A DNA stretch of 64,000 nt, from NCBI RefSeq assembly GCF_022406875.1, contig NZ_CP023018.1, forward strand, positions 1,006,784-1,070,783. Direction: 5' to 3'. Both the position numbers and the translations under genes were made by a program. Each line of letters begins with the position of its first letter. Positions within the stretch are counted from its first letter, which is position 1. The DNA is from Ectothiorhodosinus mongolicus. GTDB lineage: Bacteria > Pseudomonadota > Gammaproteobacteria > Ectothiorhodospirales > Ectothiorhodospiraceae. Of this stretch, positions 11,012 to 20,183 are shown piece after piece. A model generated the notes under the pieces. That model was not told the origin of the DNA and did not search any database. It was given only the letters and a program-made list of their open reading frames with translations.

Positions 11012-12352
11012 TCAACTTGTTAAGCTGCGCATCAGATTAACAAAATCTTCATTAATTCGGGCATCAGACTCCCTGAGCTCTTGGACTTTTCGGCACCCAT
11101 GAAGCACGGTTGTATGGTCACGCCCACCGAAAGCTTTGCCAATTTCAGGCAGACTGTGGTTGGTTAATTCCTTCGACAAAGCCATGGCCAACTGTCGCGG
11201 CCGAGTGATAGAGCGACTACGTCGATTGGAGTGTAGGTCAGAAACGCGGATTTTATAGTACTCAGCCACGGTTTTCTGAATATTGTCGATAGTAACGAGC
11301 TTATCCTGCAGCGCCAGTAAATCACGCAAAGCGTCTTTGGCAAAATCCAGCGTCACTGGTTTACCCATAAAATGAGCGTTTGCCATGACTCGCCGTAACG
11401 CCCCTTCGAGCTCGCGAATGTTTGAGCGAATCCGTTTGGCGATGAAAAAAGCCACTTCACTGGGTAAGTCCATCCCAGCTTCCTCGGCTTTACGCTGCAA
11501 AATCGCCACGCGTGTCTCAAGCTCAGCTGGCTCAATAGCCACCGTCAGCCCCCAACCAAACCGCGATTTCAGCCGATCATCAAGGCCATCAACTTCCTTA
11601 GGATAACGATCACAGGTCAAAATGATTTGCTGCTGACCTTCAAGTAATGCGTTAAAGGTATGAAAAAACTCCTCCTGCGAACGTTCCTTACCGGCGAAAA
11701 ATTGGATGTCATCGATTAATAATGCATCTAAGGATCGATAGTAGTTCTTGAACTCCTCAATCGAGTTGTGTTGCAAAGCCCGAATCATATCGGCAACAAA
11801 CCGCTCAGAATGCAAGTAAGCAACTCGGGCAGCCGGTCGATCAGCAATTATGGTGTTGCCGATGGCATGCATTAGATGAGTTTTTCCCAGCCCTGTGCCG
11901 CCGTAGAGAAATAGGGGGTTGTAGGCTTTACCCACATTCGAGGCCACCTGAAGGCTGGCAGCCTTGGCTAACTGATTGGATTTGCCTTCAACAAAATTGT
12001 TAAAGCTGAAATTGGGATTAAGATTGTTGGTGAACTGCGGCAGTCCAGCAGCTGGTCGTACTTCACTCGGGGTATTCACCGCTGTCTCGACACCACTCAA
12101 ACTGCTAACAGCAGCATGACTACCAATCTCTAGTTGAACCTGCTTCCCAGCGCCAAGCACAGTGATAACCTGTTGAATACGCTCAAGAAAACGATCACGC
12201 ACTGAGTCAAGGACGAAACGATTGGGCGCCAGCAGCCTGAGTCTGTTGCCCTCTTCAACGGCCTGCAATGGACGAATCCACGTATTGAGCTCTTGATCAG
12301 AGAGCTCACCTTCAAGCTGCAATAGCGTTTCCTTCCAAAGCACACTAACCAC
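11012..12352 (-). CDS. dnaA: Chromosomal replication initiator DnaA
   Basis: A 446-residue AAA+ initiator that binds DnaA boxes and opens oriC. Domain I is the N-terminal ~85 residues ([15 protein letters not shown]). A variable linker precedes domain III with Walker A ([15 protein letters not shown]) and Walker B ([12 protein letters not shown]). Domain IV has the DNA-binding signature [15 protein letters not shown]. The gene reads away from rpmH. A perfect DnaA box about 64 bp upstream suggests autoregulation. Confidence 0.98.
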   Translation of the reverse strand: MVSVLWKETLLQLEGELSDQELNTWIRPLQAVEEGNRLRLLAPNRFVLDSVRDRFLERIQQVITVLGAGKQVQLEIGSHAAVSSLSGVETAVNTPSEVRPAAGLPQFTNNLNPNFSFNNFVEGKSNQLAKAASLQVASNVGKAYNPLFLYGGTGLGKTHLMHAIGNTIIADRPAARVAYLHSERFVADMIRALQHNSIEEFKNYYRSLDALLIDDIQFFAGKERSQEEFFHTFNALLEGQQQIILTCDRYPKEVDGLDDRLKSRFGWGLTVAIEPAELETRVAILQRKAEEAGMDLPSEVAFFIAKRIRSNIRELEGALRRVMANAHFMGKPVTLDFAKDALRDLLALQDKLVTIDNIQKTVAEYYKIRVSDLHSNRRSRSITRPRQLAMALSKELTNHSLPEIGKAFGGRDHTTVLHGCRKVQELRESDARINEDFVNLMRSLTS

Positions 12353-12559
12353 CAGCAGTTATAATCTGCGTAAAACGGCAAAGGGATCACTGATCATACT
12401 CTCGCCTCGAACGACTTATCCACAACTTTTTTCTTGATTTCATCGCTCGTGAAACCGCTATTACATTGACATCGGCGTCGATCACGGGTACTTTTGCCGG
12501 CCCTGAACAATGGAGACCGCTGTATCACTGGCGGCGCCTATCAACATCGGTCACGTGAC
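12353..12559. promoter_or_regulatory. dnaA/rpmH divergent promoter region with a DnaA box
   Basis: A 207-bp gap between divergent dnaA and rpmH. It contains a perfect DnaA box TTATCCACA at 12416-12424 and three GATC sites. TTGACA (12466-12471), a 17-bp spacer and TACTTT (12489-12494) form a plausible sigma-70 promoter for rpmH. A single box fits DnaA autoregulation better than a full origin, although in Pseudomonas oriC does lie in this gap. Confidence 0.55.
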
Positions 12560-12694
12560 ATGAAAAGAACGTATCAGCCCAGCAATCTGCATCGCAAGCG
12601 CACCCATGGCTTCCGCGCCCGCATGGCCACTCGTGGCGGACGCAAGGTCCTCGCTGCCCGTCGCGCCAAAGGTCGAGTTCGTCTCTGCCCCTAA
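12560..12694 (+). CDS. rpmH: 50S ribosomal protein L34
   Basis: A 44-residue, very basic L34 protein of the large ribosomal subunit. The sequence [19 protein letters not shown] followed by [18 protein letters not shown] is diagnostic. No strong Shine-Dalgarno is visible. It leads the rpmH-rnpA-yidD-yidC-mnmE series on the plus strand. Confidence 0.98.
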   Translation: MKRTYQPSNLHRKRTHGFRARMATRGGRKVLAARRAKGRVRLCP

Positions 12695-12698
12695 ATCA

Positions 12699-13076
12699 TT
12701 GGCTCTCGAGGAATCCAAACGGTTCCCCAGATGTCGACGACTTAACCGAGCCGAAGACTACCGCGCCGTCTTTGCTCATGGGCGTAGGTTGCGTGAAGGG
12801 CCCTTCACTCTTTTGTGGTGGTCCAATAACCAACAATTCGCCCGACTCGGGCTTGCTGTTTCCAAGCGACATTTGCGCTTCGCTCACGATCGGAACCGAA
12901 TCAAACGACTGATACGTGAATCTTTTCGTCAACACCAAAATGCGCTTTGTGGAATCGATGTGGTGGTATTGTGTCAGGCGAACATTCACAGATATCCACC
13001 ACCCGCTTTGCATCAAGCATTAACAGAGGCTTGGAATAGGCTGACCGAGAAATGCGCCGAGTCCTCATCTTCCTGA
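12699..13076 (+). CDS. rnpA: Ribonuclease P protein component
   Basis: The protein subunit of RNase P, which with the catalytic RNA trims the 5' leader of tRNA precursors. [20 protein letters not shown] is the typical N-terminus, [22 protein letters not shown] contains the conserved RNR motif, and the basic [11 protein letters not shown] segment follows. I chose the TTG at 12699, 4 bases after the rpmH stop, giving 125 residues. The same frame is open back to an ATG at 12606 inside rpmH (156 residues), so a longer product overlapping rpmH is possible. It overlaps yidD by 25 bases. Confidence 0.9.
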   Translation: MALEESKRFPRCRRLNRAEDYRAVFAHGRRLREGPFTLLWWSNNQQFARLGLAVSKRHLRFAHDRNRIKRLIRESFRQHQNALCGIDVVVLCQANIHRYPPPALHQALTEAWNRLTEKCAESSSS

Positions 13077-13291
13077 TCAAATCTTATCGCTACGTACTTA
13101 GTCCGTTCATCGGTCAACATTGCCGTTTTGAACCCACTTGTTCGTGTTATGGCATTGAAGCTGTCGAGCGTCATGGCGCTTTGTATGGCTCCTGGCTAAC
13201 CATCAAGCGCATCGCCCGTTGTCACCCTTGGTGTGAAGGGGGATACGATCCCGTTCCAGAAACTACTTCGCAGCGCCAGAAATCCAGGTAA
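13052..13291 (+). CDS. yidD: Membrane protein insertion efficiency factor YidD
   Basis: A 79-residue YidD (Haemolysin domain) protein, which assists YidC in inserting inner-membrane proteins. The three conserved cysteines and context [19 protein letters not shown], then [14 protein letters not shown], are characteristic. It overlaps rnpA and ends 6 bp before yidC, the normal arrangement. Confidence 0.96.
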   Translation: MRRVLIFLIKSYRYVLSPFIGQHCRFEPTCSCYGIEAVERHGALYGSWLTIKRIARCHPWCEGGYDPVPETTSQRQKSR

Positions 13292-13297
13292 AACCAC

Positions 13298-15007
13298 ATG
13301 GAAAACCTCCGCCCCATTCTCTATCTTTCCTTGGTCTTTTTGCTCTTCCTGATTTGGCAGGCTTGGCGCGTTGATTATGGGCCAGAACCCCTGGTTCAAG
13401 CCCAAGAGGCGGCAGCACAACTCGGACAAGATATTGCCGAACTGCGTGAAGATGTACCTGATTCTCCAGCCGCAGAGGCGAGGCGGGTTCCCACCGAGAC
13501 ACAAACCGTCACTGGGGTCTCCCGCGGAGTCGTTCGTGTGGTCACCGATACATTTGATTTGCTCATCGATACCCGCGGTGGTGACCTGATCCAAGTAGAT
13601 CTACCTTCGTACCCCGTCAGCTTAAAAACCCCGGACCAAGCCACACGCATCCTGGACGAGCGTCGTCGTTCCTATGTAGCACAATCCGGTTTGGTTCATG
13701 ATCGTATTACAGATGTTGATACTGAGGATCGCGCCCCTTCACATCATGCTGTGTTCACTGCACAGGCATCGGAATACCGTCTCGCAGAAGGACAAGATGA
13801 ACTTCGCGTGCCTTTGGTCTGGGAGAGCGATGAAGGTATTCGTGTCACTAAAACGTACACGTTCCGCCGTGGTGACTTTCTGATCGGCTTAGAACATCTT
13901 GTTGAAAACAACAGCAATCAAGACTGGATTGGGCGCCAATATCGCCAGCTCCGACATGGACCCACACCTCCTCGAGATTCTTGGTTCCTGTATACCTTTA
14001 CTGGGGCAGCCTACTTTGACGACAAATATGTCAAAGAATCACTTGAGGGTATCGGTAACAGCATCAGCCAACGGGAGATCATAAATGGCTGGATTGCGAT
14101 TATTGAGCATTACTTCCTCAGCAGTTGGATCCCTTTTGAGGGGGAAAACAACCTGCTTTATGCGCGCGAGTTATCTGCTCAGGGTCAACCACACCATATC
14201 ATCGGCCTGCGCTCTGAGGCGATGGTAGTTCCTGCTGGAAATTCGGGCGTGCTGGAATCCAGATTGTGGATTGGTCCCAAGCTGCAGCAACCTCTCTCGG
14301 AAATCACCCGCGGGCTCGAATTGACGGTTGATTATGGGATTTTTACCTTTTTAGCCAAACCTTTGTTCTGGCTGCTTCGGGTTATTCATGACTTTGTGGG
14401 CAACTGGGGTTGGGCGATCATCGTTCTCACCTTACTGATTAAGCTAGCCTTCTTCCATTTATCCGCCACCAGTTATCGCTCCATGGCGAAAATGCGCGCG
14501 GCGCAACCAAAAATGATGGCACTAAAGGAACGCTTTGGAGACGACAAACAGCGTATGAATCAAGCGCTAATGGAGCTATATAAGAAAGAAAAAATTAACC
14601 CGCTTGGTGGATGTTTGCCGATTTTAGTGCAAATCCCCGTGTTTATTGCTCTTTACTGGGTGTTGCTGGAAAGCGTTGAATTGCGGCAGGCTCCGTGGAT
14701 TTTCTGGTTACAGGATCTATCGGTTCGTGATCCCTTCTTTGTGCTGCCACTGCTGATGGGCGCCAGTATGATTGTGCAGTTCAAATTAAATCCTGCTCCC
14801 ATCGACCCCATACAGGCGAAGATCATGATGGCTTTGCCGGTTGTCTTCACGGTCTTCTTCGCCTTCTTCCCAGCTGGCCTGGTGCTCTATTGGTTAACCA
14901 ATAATATTCTCTCGATTGCGCAGCAGTACTACATCACGCGCAAAATCGAGGACTCTATGCCCAAACCAGGCAGTGGCAAGAAAGCCAAATCTAGCGCCTC
15001 TGATTGA
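13298..15007 (+). CDS. yidC: Membrane protein insertase YidC
   Basis: A 569-residue Oxa1/YidC insertase that integrates and folds inner-membrane proteins with or without SecYEG. An N-terminal signal-anchor (ILYLSLVFLLFLIWQAW) is followed by a large periplasmic domain to about residue 345. Five C-terminal transmembrane segments start at GIFTFLAKPLFWLLRVIHDF. The cytoplasmic loop with KMRAAQPKMMALKERFGDDK and the NPLGGCLPILVQIPVFIALY segment are typical. Size and position are normal for Gammaproteobacteria. Confidence 0.97.
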   Translation: MENLRPILYLSLVFLLFLIWQAWRVDYGPEPLVQAQEAAAQLGQDIAELREDVPDSPAAEARRVPTETQTVTGVSRGVVRVVTDTFDLLIDTRGGDLIQVDLPSYPVSLKTPDQATRILDERRRSYVAQSGLVHDRITDVDTEDRAPSHHAVFTAQASEYRLAEGQDELRVPLVWESDEGIRVTKTYTFRRGDFLIGLEHLVENNSNQDWIGRQYRQLRHGPTPPRDSWFLYTFTGAAYFDDKYVKESLEGIGNSISQREIINGWIAIIEHYFLSSWIPFEGENNLLYARELSAQGQPHHIIGLRSEAMVVPAGNSGVLESRLWIGPKLQQPLSEITRGLELTVDYGIFTFLAKPLFWLLRVIHDFVGNWGWAIIVLTLLIKLAFFHLSATSYRSMAKMRAAQPKMMALKERFGDDKQRMNQALMELYKKEKINPLGGCLPILVQIPVFIALYWVLLESVELRQAPWIFWLQDLSVRDPFFVLPLLMGASMIVQFKLNPAPIDPIQAKIMMALPVVFTVFFAFFPAGLVLYWLTNNILSIAQQYYITRKIEDSMPKPGSGKKAKSSASD

Positions 15008-15011
15008 GCGA

Positions 15012-16352
15012 TTGATTAATCGAGATACGATTGTAGCGATTGCCACCCCACCCGGACGCGGTGGGGTTGGCATTATCCGAGTATCTGGACCCCATGTGGG
15101 CCACGTTGCCATTACTGTCTTGGGTAAACTGCCAACTCCTCGAATGGCCCTGCTGTCCCATTTTTGGGATCTTCAGGGGGAGACTATTGATATTGGCCTA
15201 AGCCTGTTTTTCCCCGGACCCAACTCCTATACGGGTGAAGATGTCCTGGAGTTTCAGACTCACGGCAGCCCAATCATTCTTGACCAATTACTCAAAAGTG
15301 TTTTGGATTGTGGCTGTCGGTTAGCCCGTCCCGGGGAATTCACCGAACGAGCATTTCTTAATAGTCGTCTGGATCTAACCCAAGCAGAGGCGGTGGCTGA
15401 TCTTATTGATGCTGGCTCTGTGGCGGCGGCAAAAAGCGCCTTACGATCGCTGACGGGCGCTTTTGCCGAGCGTATTGAACAGTTACTTGAGCAACTCATT
15501 GGTATTCGCACACATCTTGAGGCGAGTATGGATTTTGCGGATGAGGCTCTGGAGCTGAGCTCACAGGCGCAGCTAATTCGTCAATTTGCAACGCTTCGTG
15601 AGCACATTGACCTCACTGTGCAAAGAGCCCAACAAGGAGTACAACTCAAAGAAGGCGCCAGACTCGTGATCGCCGGACAACCCAACGCCGGAAAATCGAG
15701 CTTATTGAACTGCCTTACCGATTCACAAACGGCCATTGTTACCGATGTAGCGGGCACCACCAGAGACATCTTGTCTCAACCATTGAGCCTAGATGGACTG
15801 CCATTGCACTTAATCGATACGGCGGGACTTCGAGAATCAACAGATCCCGTGGAATCTGAGGGTATTCGCCGTGCTTGGCAGGCTATTGCACAGGCTGATG
15901 CGGTTTTGCTGGTGATTGATTTAACCAAAGGTGAACAATCTGAAGATCAAAAAATCCGATCCAGATTACCGACCGACGTCCCTGTTATCACTGTTATGAA
16001 TAAATGTGATCAGATAAGTCCACAAAAGAATACATCGACTGATCCATACTTGGTCTATGTCTCCGCTTTAACTGGAGAGGGCATTGACACGCTTCGTACA
16101 CGACTTAAGGACTTGCTGCACTACTCGGGTGAGGATGCTGTGTTCATTGCTCGTAGACGTCATCTGGACGCGCTGAAGCGCGCAGCTCATCATGTTGAAA
16201 AGGCGCAACAGTTAACACAAGACAATGCTGGCCTGGAATTGGCCGCTGAAGAATGCCGTCAGGCACAATTGGCTTTTGATGAAATTACTGGCCGTTTTAC
16301 TACGGAAGATTTATTGGGCCGAATTTTTTCCGATTTTTGTATTGGTAAGTGA
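15012..16352 (+). CDS. mnmE: tRNA modification GTPase MnmE
   Basis: MnmE, with MnmG, installs the 5-carboxymethylaminomethyl group on wobble uridine of certain tRNAs. The formyl-THF-binding N-terminus (TIVAIATPPGRGGVGIIRVSG), the G domain (GQPNAGKSSLLNCL, DVAGTTRD, DTAGLRE, NKCD) and the C-terminal FCIGK motif are all present. I place the start at the TTG at 15012, just after the yidC stop, giving 446 residues as in relatives; an upstream ATG at 14916 inside yidC would add non-homologous residues. Unusually, mnmG does not follow; the next gene is a permease on the other strand. Confidence 0.95.
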   Translation: MINRDTIVAIATPPGRGGVGIIRVSGPHVGHVAITVLGKLPTPRMALLSHFWDLQGETIDIGLSLFFPGPNSYTGEDVLEFQTHGSPIILDQLLKSVLDCGCRLARPGEFTERAFLNSRLDLTQAEAVADLIDAGSVAAAKSALRSLTGAFAERIEQLLEQLIGIRTHLEASMDFADEALELSSQAQLIRQFATLREHIDLTVQRAQQGVQLKEGARLVIAGQPNAGKSSLLNCLTDSQTAIVTDVAGTTRDILSQPLSLDGLPLHLIDTAGLRESTDPVESEGIRRAWQAIAQADAVLLVIDLTKGEQSEDQKIRSRLPTDVPVITVMNKCDQISPQKNTSTDPYLVYVSALTGEGIDTLRTRLKDLLHYSGEDAVFIARRRHLDALKRAAHHVEKAQQLTQDNAGLELAAEECRQAQLAFDEITGRFTTEDLLGRIFSDFCIGK

Positions 16353-16564
16353 TGTTCTTATTCTTTTTTTAAATTGTTTTAATGGTAGTAATAAGCATCG
16401 GATTTTTTTCGGGACAACTCAAAAAAATCCATTAAAAATAAAGCGTTAAAGTCATAAAAGGCTGTTAATTGAGTGGGTGTAAGCTATGCAAAGCCTGTGG
16501 ATCAAATGTGCATAACCCCGCCAAGCCGTTTTATCCACAGCTTGTACCCAGCTTGTTCCAGCAC
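16353..16564. other. Candidate replication origin (oriC) segment
   Basis: A 212-bp gap between convergent mnmE and the TauE-type gene. Its left half is very AT-rich and contains a perfect 10-bp inverted repeat (GGATTTTTTT 16400-16409, AAAAAAATCC 16421-16430). Its right half has DnaA-box-like sites: TGTGGATCA at 16496-16504 (one mismatch), TGTGCATAA at 16507-16515 (one mismatch) and a perfect TTATCCACA at 16531-16539. An 11-bp tandem repeat CAGCTTGT[A/T]CC follows at 16538-16559. AT-rich DNA next to clustered boxes, only 4 kb from dnaA, is origin-like. The AT stem-loop could instead serve as a weak terminator for mnmE. Confidence 0.55.
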
Positions 16565-17326
16565 TTATGTGATGACCGCGTAGGCAAATTGGGAGACGAG
16601 TAAGGCAGATAAAAGCCACAGGAGTAAGCGCAGCATTTTTCGGTATTGTGAGGCATCGAAATGCTGGCGTAGTCGCATACCCACCGACAATCCGCCCATG
16701 GCCACAATAGCCAAAGGTATGGACCAGAAAATTAAGTCAGTGGTGAGGTATCCCAGGGCGGCAAAGGTGATGATCTGTGTGCTTTTACCAGCTAAAAAAC
16801 ACAAATTGATGGCTTGTACTAGAACCAAAGGTTTCACCCCAAGTTCAAGAAAATAAATCATCAATGGGGGGGCACCCACATTCACGGTTCCACCCAATAG
16901 CCCACCACCCAAGCCAATCATGATGCCGCTTTGATGGCGTTTTTTGCTTAGAATTGATAAGTCGAGACGAGATAAACGATCGGAAACCAAATAGAAAACA
17001 ATAGAGGCTGCTAGCAGTAAGCGAAAAGGATTGGGATCTAAGACGATCAATAACACGGTGCCAATGGCTGATCCTAGCGTCATGACGGCGGCGATATACC
17101 AATACTGTTTAATCGTCTGCCAACAGCCCCCGCCGTGCATTAAGCTCCAAAGATTAACCAGAACATTCGGCGCTAATGTCAGTAATATCGCTGTTTTGAC
17201 GTCGAACATTAGAGCCAAAAGCGGCGTTGCCACCATGGGAAATCCCAAACCAAAGGCGCCATGTATGAGTGCCGCTCCTATGCATACCAATAACGCTAAG
17301 AGAAGGACTTCTGGACCCAGGCTCAT
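16565..17326 (-). CDS. TauE/SafE family sulfite exporter-like permease
   Basis: A 253-residue integral membrane protein with about eight hydrophobic segments. The two TauE/SafE half-repeats are visible: GAALIHGAFGLGFPMVATPL near residue 20 and GLGGGLLGGTVNVGAPPLMIY near residue 138. Members export sulfite or sulfonate compounds or act in thiosulfate metabolism. Substrate cannot be told from sequence, but a role in sulfur-compound transport would suit a sulfur-oxidising phototroph. It ends at the candidate origin and is only 24 bp from the next gene upstream, so it may be its distal operon member. Confidence 0.85.
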   Translation of the reverse strand: MSLGPEVLLLALLVCIGAALIHGAFGLGFPMVATPLLALMFDVKTAILLTLAPNVLVNLWSLMHGGGCWQTIKQYWYIAAVMTLGSAIGTVLLIVLDPNPFRLLLAASIVFYLVSDRLSRLDLSILSKKRHQSGIMIGLGGGLLGGTVNVGAPPLMIYFLELGVKPLVLVQAINLCFLAGKSTQIITFAALGYLTTDLIFWSIPLAIVAMGGLSVGMRLRQHFDASQYRKMLRLLLWLLSALLVSQFAYAVIT

Positions 17327-17350
17327 GATTACGAGATCAAAGAGTGGGGA

Positions 17351-18796
17351 TTAGCGCAACAGATTGAGATTGAAATGACCACTCATAAAGCGTTGGAAGC
17401 GTGCGACATCTTCAAGCGCAATCAATAACCGCCCCTGTTCCATTTGTGACAGTTCAGCAAAGTCCACGTTGTTCCCGGGAGATTCAGATTTTTCAATAGC
17501 TCTAACTTGCGCTCTTAAGCGCATTTGTACTAAGAAATCAAAAGTTTCGCCGAGGTTTTGCGCTTGATCTTTGGCCAGAACCCCCATTTCAAGAAGATGT
17601 TTTATCCGTTGATGCGTCCCACCCTCTAGCGCTTTCGCCTCAATGGCTAAGGCTTTAATGCCATCAGTGATGGCAAAAATTCCGGCTTTTTTTAAATCAA
17701 TCTGCCCTGGAGGTGCCCCTTGTGTGCCTGTTTTTATTTTTCCGCGCCAATTGAGTGGTGGTGGGAAGCGCACCATGTTTTCAGTCATGCGCATCAAAAA
17801 CAGTTTGTTTTCACTGACACGGCGATAAATATGGGCTTTGAGTGAGTGTTCCCACTCAGTGGAACCATACAAAGTGCGTATATCGGCAAACATGCTGGCG
17901 TTGGGGATATTTTCGGGACTAGGGGTTGTTAGCCAGCGATCCAATTCGCGTTTCCATTGCGCCACCGTGCGTCGCCATGGTTCATTACTGGCCATGATGC
18001 CGCCAGGGCAGGCTGGTATACCGATACTGGTGAGGTCATCAATCAATGCTTGAGCAAACTTTTCAACAGAAGCTGTCTGATGGGCATCATAGACATCGGG
18101 CAAGATGATGGCATTGTCCTGATCTGTTGAGAGGGTTTGTTCGCCGCGTCCCTCACTACCCATGACCACAAAACTGAATTCACCACCAATATCGGGGAAG
18201 CGATCTTGAACCAGTAAAGCCAGAAGGCGAAGGATAATTTGGTCATTGAGATTGGCTATTAGTTTCGATAAATCGCGGATTGATGTTGCCGTGCCGCTGA
18301 GATGCACGACCAAATCTTGAATGCGTTCGTGCAGGTCTTTAAGCGTTTCCAGATCGGCCGCGTTTTCAATATCACGCACCAATTGATGGGGTGAGTGACT
18401 CTGCATACGCAGAATATCGGTGTCAGTCACAATACCAATCAGGTTACCGCCACCATTGACCACCACCAGACGATGAATATTCAGACTCGACATCCGGTAG
18501 AGTGCTTCATAGAGAACGTCGTCTTCGCCAATGGTGGTGAGCGGACTGTTCATGATGTCGCGAACACGAAAACTCGAGGTTTCACGCCCTGAAGGCACAA
18601 CCTTATTACGTAGATCTCGGTCGGTAATAATCCCAATGGGCCTATCTTCGTGGTCACATACGACGACGCTAGAAATATTGCGCTCTCGCATGATCTCGAC
18701 GACGCTGACCAGATTATCGTCGGGGAGGCAGGTCACGACTTTTGACTGATAAATGTCCCTGACTGGGCGGAAATAGGGCACGTCACCATTGGTCAT
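17351..18796 (-). CDS. CBS-domain protein with DUF294 putative nucleotidyltransferase
   Basis: A 481-residue cytoplasmic protein. Two CBS domains (about residues 12-125) contain IGIITDRDLRNKVV and IGIVTDTDILRM, which normally bind adenine nucleotides. A GlnD-like nucleotidyltransferase domain follows with GSEGRGEQTLSTDQDNAII, then the DUF294 C-terminal domain. The start is the ATG at 18794-18796 after GAGG; it overlaps the stop of the upstream gene by 4 bp. Homologues often accompany transporters or DNA polymerase exonuclease-like genes, but the target of nucleotidylation is unknown. Confidence 0.85.
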   Translation of the reverse strand: MTNGDVPYFRPVRDIYQSKVVTCLPDDNLVSVVEIMRERNISSVVVCDHEDRPIGIITDRDLRNKVVPSGRETSSFRVRDIMNSPLTTIGEDDVLYEALYRMSSLNIHRLVVVNGGGNLIGIVTDTDILRMQSHSPHQLVRDIENAADLETLKDLHERIQDLVVHLSGTATSIRDLSKLIANLNDQIILRLLALLVQDRFPDIGGEFSFVVMGSEGRGEQTLSTDQDNAIILPDVYDAHQTASVEKFAQALIDDLTSIGIPACPGGIMASNEPWRRTVAQWKRELDRWLTTPSPENIPNASMFADIRTLYGSTEWEHSLKAHIYRRVSENKLFLMRMTENMVRFPPPLNWRGKIKTGTQGAPPGQIDLKKAGIFAITDGIKALAIEAKALEGGTHQRIKHLLEMGVLAKDQAQNLGETFDFLVQMRLRAQVRAIEKSESPGNNVDFAELSQMEQGRLLIALEDVARFQRFMSGHFNLNLLR

Positions 18797-19770
18797 GTTC
18801 CACACCTCGCTCGATCACTATGGGTCGCCAAATAAAACCATTCATTACCCGGCATGGCATTGGGATTGGGGAACACAATAAAACCGTTCATGGGTGCGGT
18901 CACTAAACTATCGTCATGGCGTCGCCCGATCACGTCACCTGTTACCAAAGAATCGAAGCTCCGCCATTCTTGGACGAACTGATCCCCTTCATGGTCTCGA
19001 TCGATGACATCTATCAGTCTCAAAATTTCGATATTTGCAGTGATTTCCGGCTTGGGTAAGGCCAATAAATTTAAATGCGAGAGTGTTCTACAGATGGCTT
19101 CATAGGCGATCTCAGGGGCTTTAGGATCGTCATGTTGGCCACACTCTAGGGTTAGCGCATAGCCCCCATGGGACCGCATGTACTCGGTGGTCCCTACGCC
19201 ATATCCTGGGTCCGTGGACAGCATTTGTGCACGTAAGCTGGCATTGGGGTTAGCTGTGCGTCGGGCTACACCGCGGGCATAAGTCTCAAGCCAGCCCTCA
19301 AGCATGCGCTCTACCCCTAGACGACTTGCCCAGTCCTGTTCTTTATCAGCAAAAGAAAAAGCTTCCAACTCGCCACTATTGTTGCGCGGCCCAAGCATCA
19401 CAAAGGGCTTGCCCGGCGTATGAAACGAGTGCAAGTCCAACAGCACATCATGGTCTTCAAGCAGCGGAGCTAATTGATTGCACAGCTTATCTTCGTAATC
19501 CTGTGGTGCATCATGGCGGCGAAAATTACGATTGAGATTACGCTCACCCATGCGCGAGCGCTTATCCCAGGCCAGGGGGTTGGTAATCGGAATGAGTGTT
19601 AATTGGCCTTTTTGTAGTTTTAATTCACCCTGATCTAAAGCTGACATGAGTCGATAAATCGCCTGAGTTCCGCAGGGCTCGTTACCATGCACTGCCCCAA
19701 GCACGATGACTTTTGGCCCCTCAGCTGAAGCGTTGTAGCAAACGCTGCGAAAAAGCGAGGAATTATTCAT
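18793..19770 (-). CDS. Succinylglutamate desuccinylase/aspartoacylase-family zinc amidohydrolase
   Basis: A 325-residue M14-like zinc hydrolase. Likely metal and substrate residues are in GAVHGNEPCG, GERNLNRNF, LDLHSFH and LTLECGQHDD. The C-terminal ~70 residues form a small beta-rich domain (SLVTAPMNGFIVFP) typical of AstE/AspA relatives. True AstE acts in arginine catabolism, but no astABD genes are nearby, so the substrate is open. It overlaps both neighbours by 4 bp, which implies coupled translation with the CBS/DUF294 gene and the DUF3775 gene. Confidence 0.82.
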   Translation of the reverse strand: MNNSSLFRSVCYNASAEGPKVIVLGAVHGNEPCGTQAIYRLMSALDQGELKLQKGQLTLIPITNPLAWDKRSRMGERNLNRNFRRHDAPQDYEDKLCNQLAPLLEDHDVLLDLHSFHTPGKPFVMLGPRNNSGELEAFSFADKEQDWASRLGVERMLEGWLETYARGVARRTANPNASLRAQMLSTDPGYGVGTTEYMRSHGGYALTLECGQHDDPKAPEIAYEAICRTLSHLNLLALPKPEITANIEILRLIDVIDRDHEGDQFVQEWRSFDSLVTGDVIGRRHDDSLVTAPMNGFIVFPNPNAMPGNEWFYLATHSDRARCGT

Positions 19771-20159
19771 TCATCCTCATCACAGCTATAGCCCATCATC
19801 GCTAAACCCTCGTTCAGGTAATCAGCACCCAAGGGGGTAGCCAGTAGGTAGTCGGCAGTGCGAGGAGTCCAATTAGAAAGCGCGTCTTCCAACGCCAAAT
19901 CCCATTCATCCTCGGAATAATCGCCTCTTCCGAGCCACATCAGGGAAACAAGCTCTGCTTGTATCTGTGGCTCAAGTTCTTCTACCGCATCCTTTAATTC
20001 GAGATAAAGCACATTATCTGAGTGCTCTTGCAGGGCCTCATCCACCCAGCCTTCATTTTGTGGATCGGGCTCATCCGGCAACATCACATCTTCTTGGGCA
20101 TGAAATTGACGGGCATGTCGCACAAACCAGCAAACAAGATTTGGATTAATTTGTAGCAT
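19767..20159 (-). CDS. DUF3775 family protein
   Basis: A 130-residue acidic protein resembling the DUF3775 family of unknown function. Conserved-looking segments are NPNLVCWFVRHARQFHAQED near the N-terminus, ELVSLMWLGRGDYSEDEWD in the middle and ADYLLATPLGADYLNEGL near the end. No signal peptide or membrane segment is seen. It is first in a three-gene set with 4-bp overlaps, so it may function with the amidohydrolase. Confidence 0.75.
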   Translation of the reverse strand: MLQINPNLVCWFVRHARQFHAQEDVMLPDEPDPQNEGWVDEALQEHSDNVLYLELKDAVEELEPQIQAELVSLMWLGRGDYSEDEWDLALEDALSNWTPRTADYLLATPLGADYLNEGLAMMGYSCDEDE

Positions 20160-20183
20160 GATACTTTCCTCACCGGATGTTGC

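Noticed and set aside
12353-12559. Replication origin in the dnaA-rpmH gap
   Set aside because: Only one DnaA box and no marked AT-rich unwinding region were seen; the 16.4-kb segment is a better candidate. Not excluded, since Pseudomonas uses this gap.
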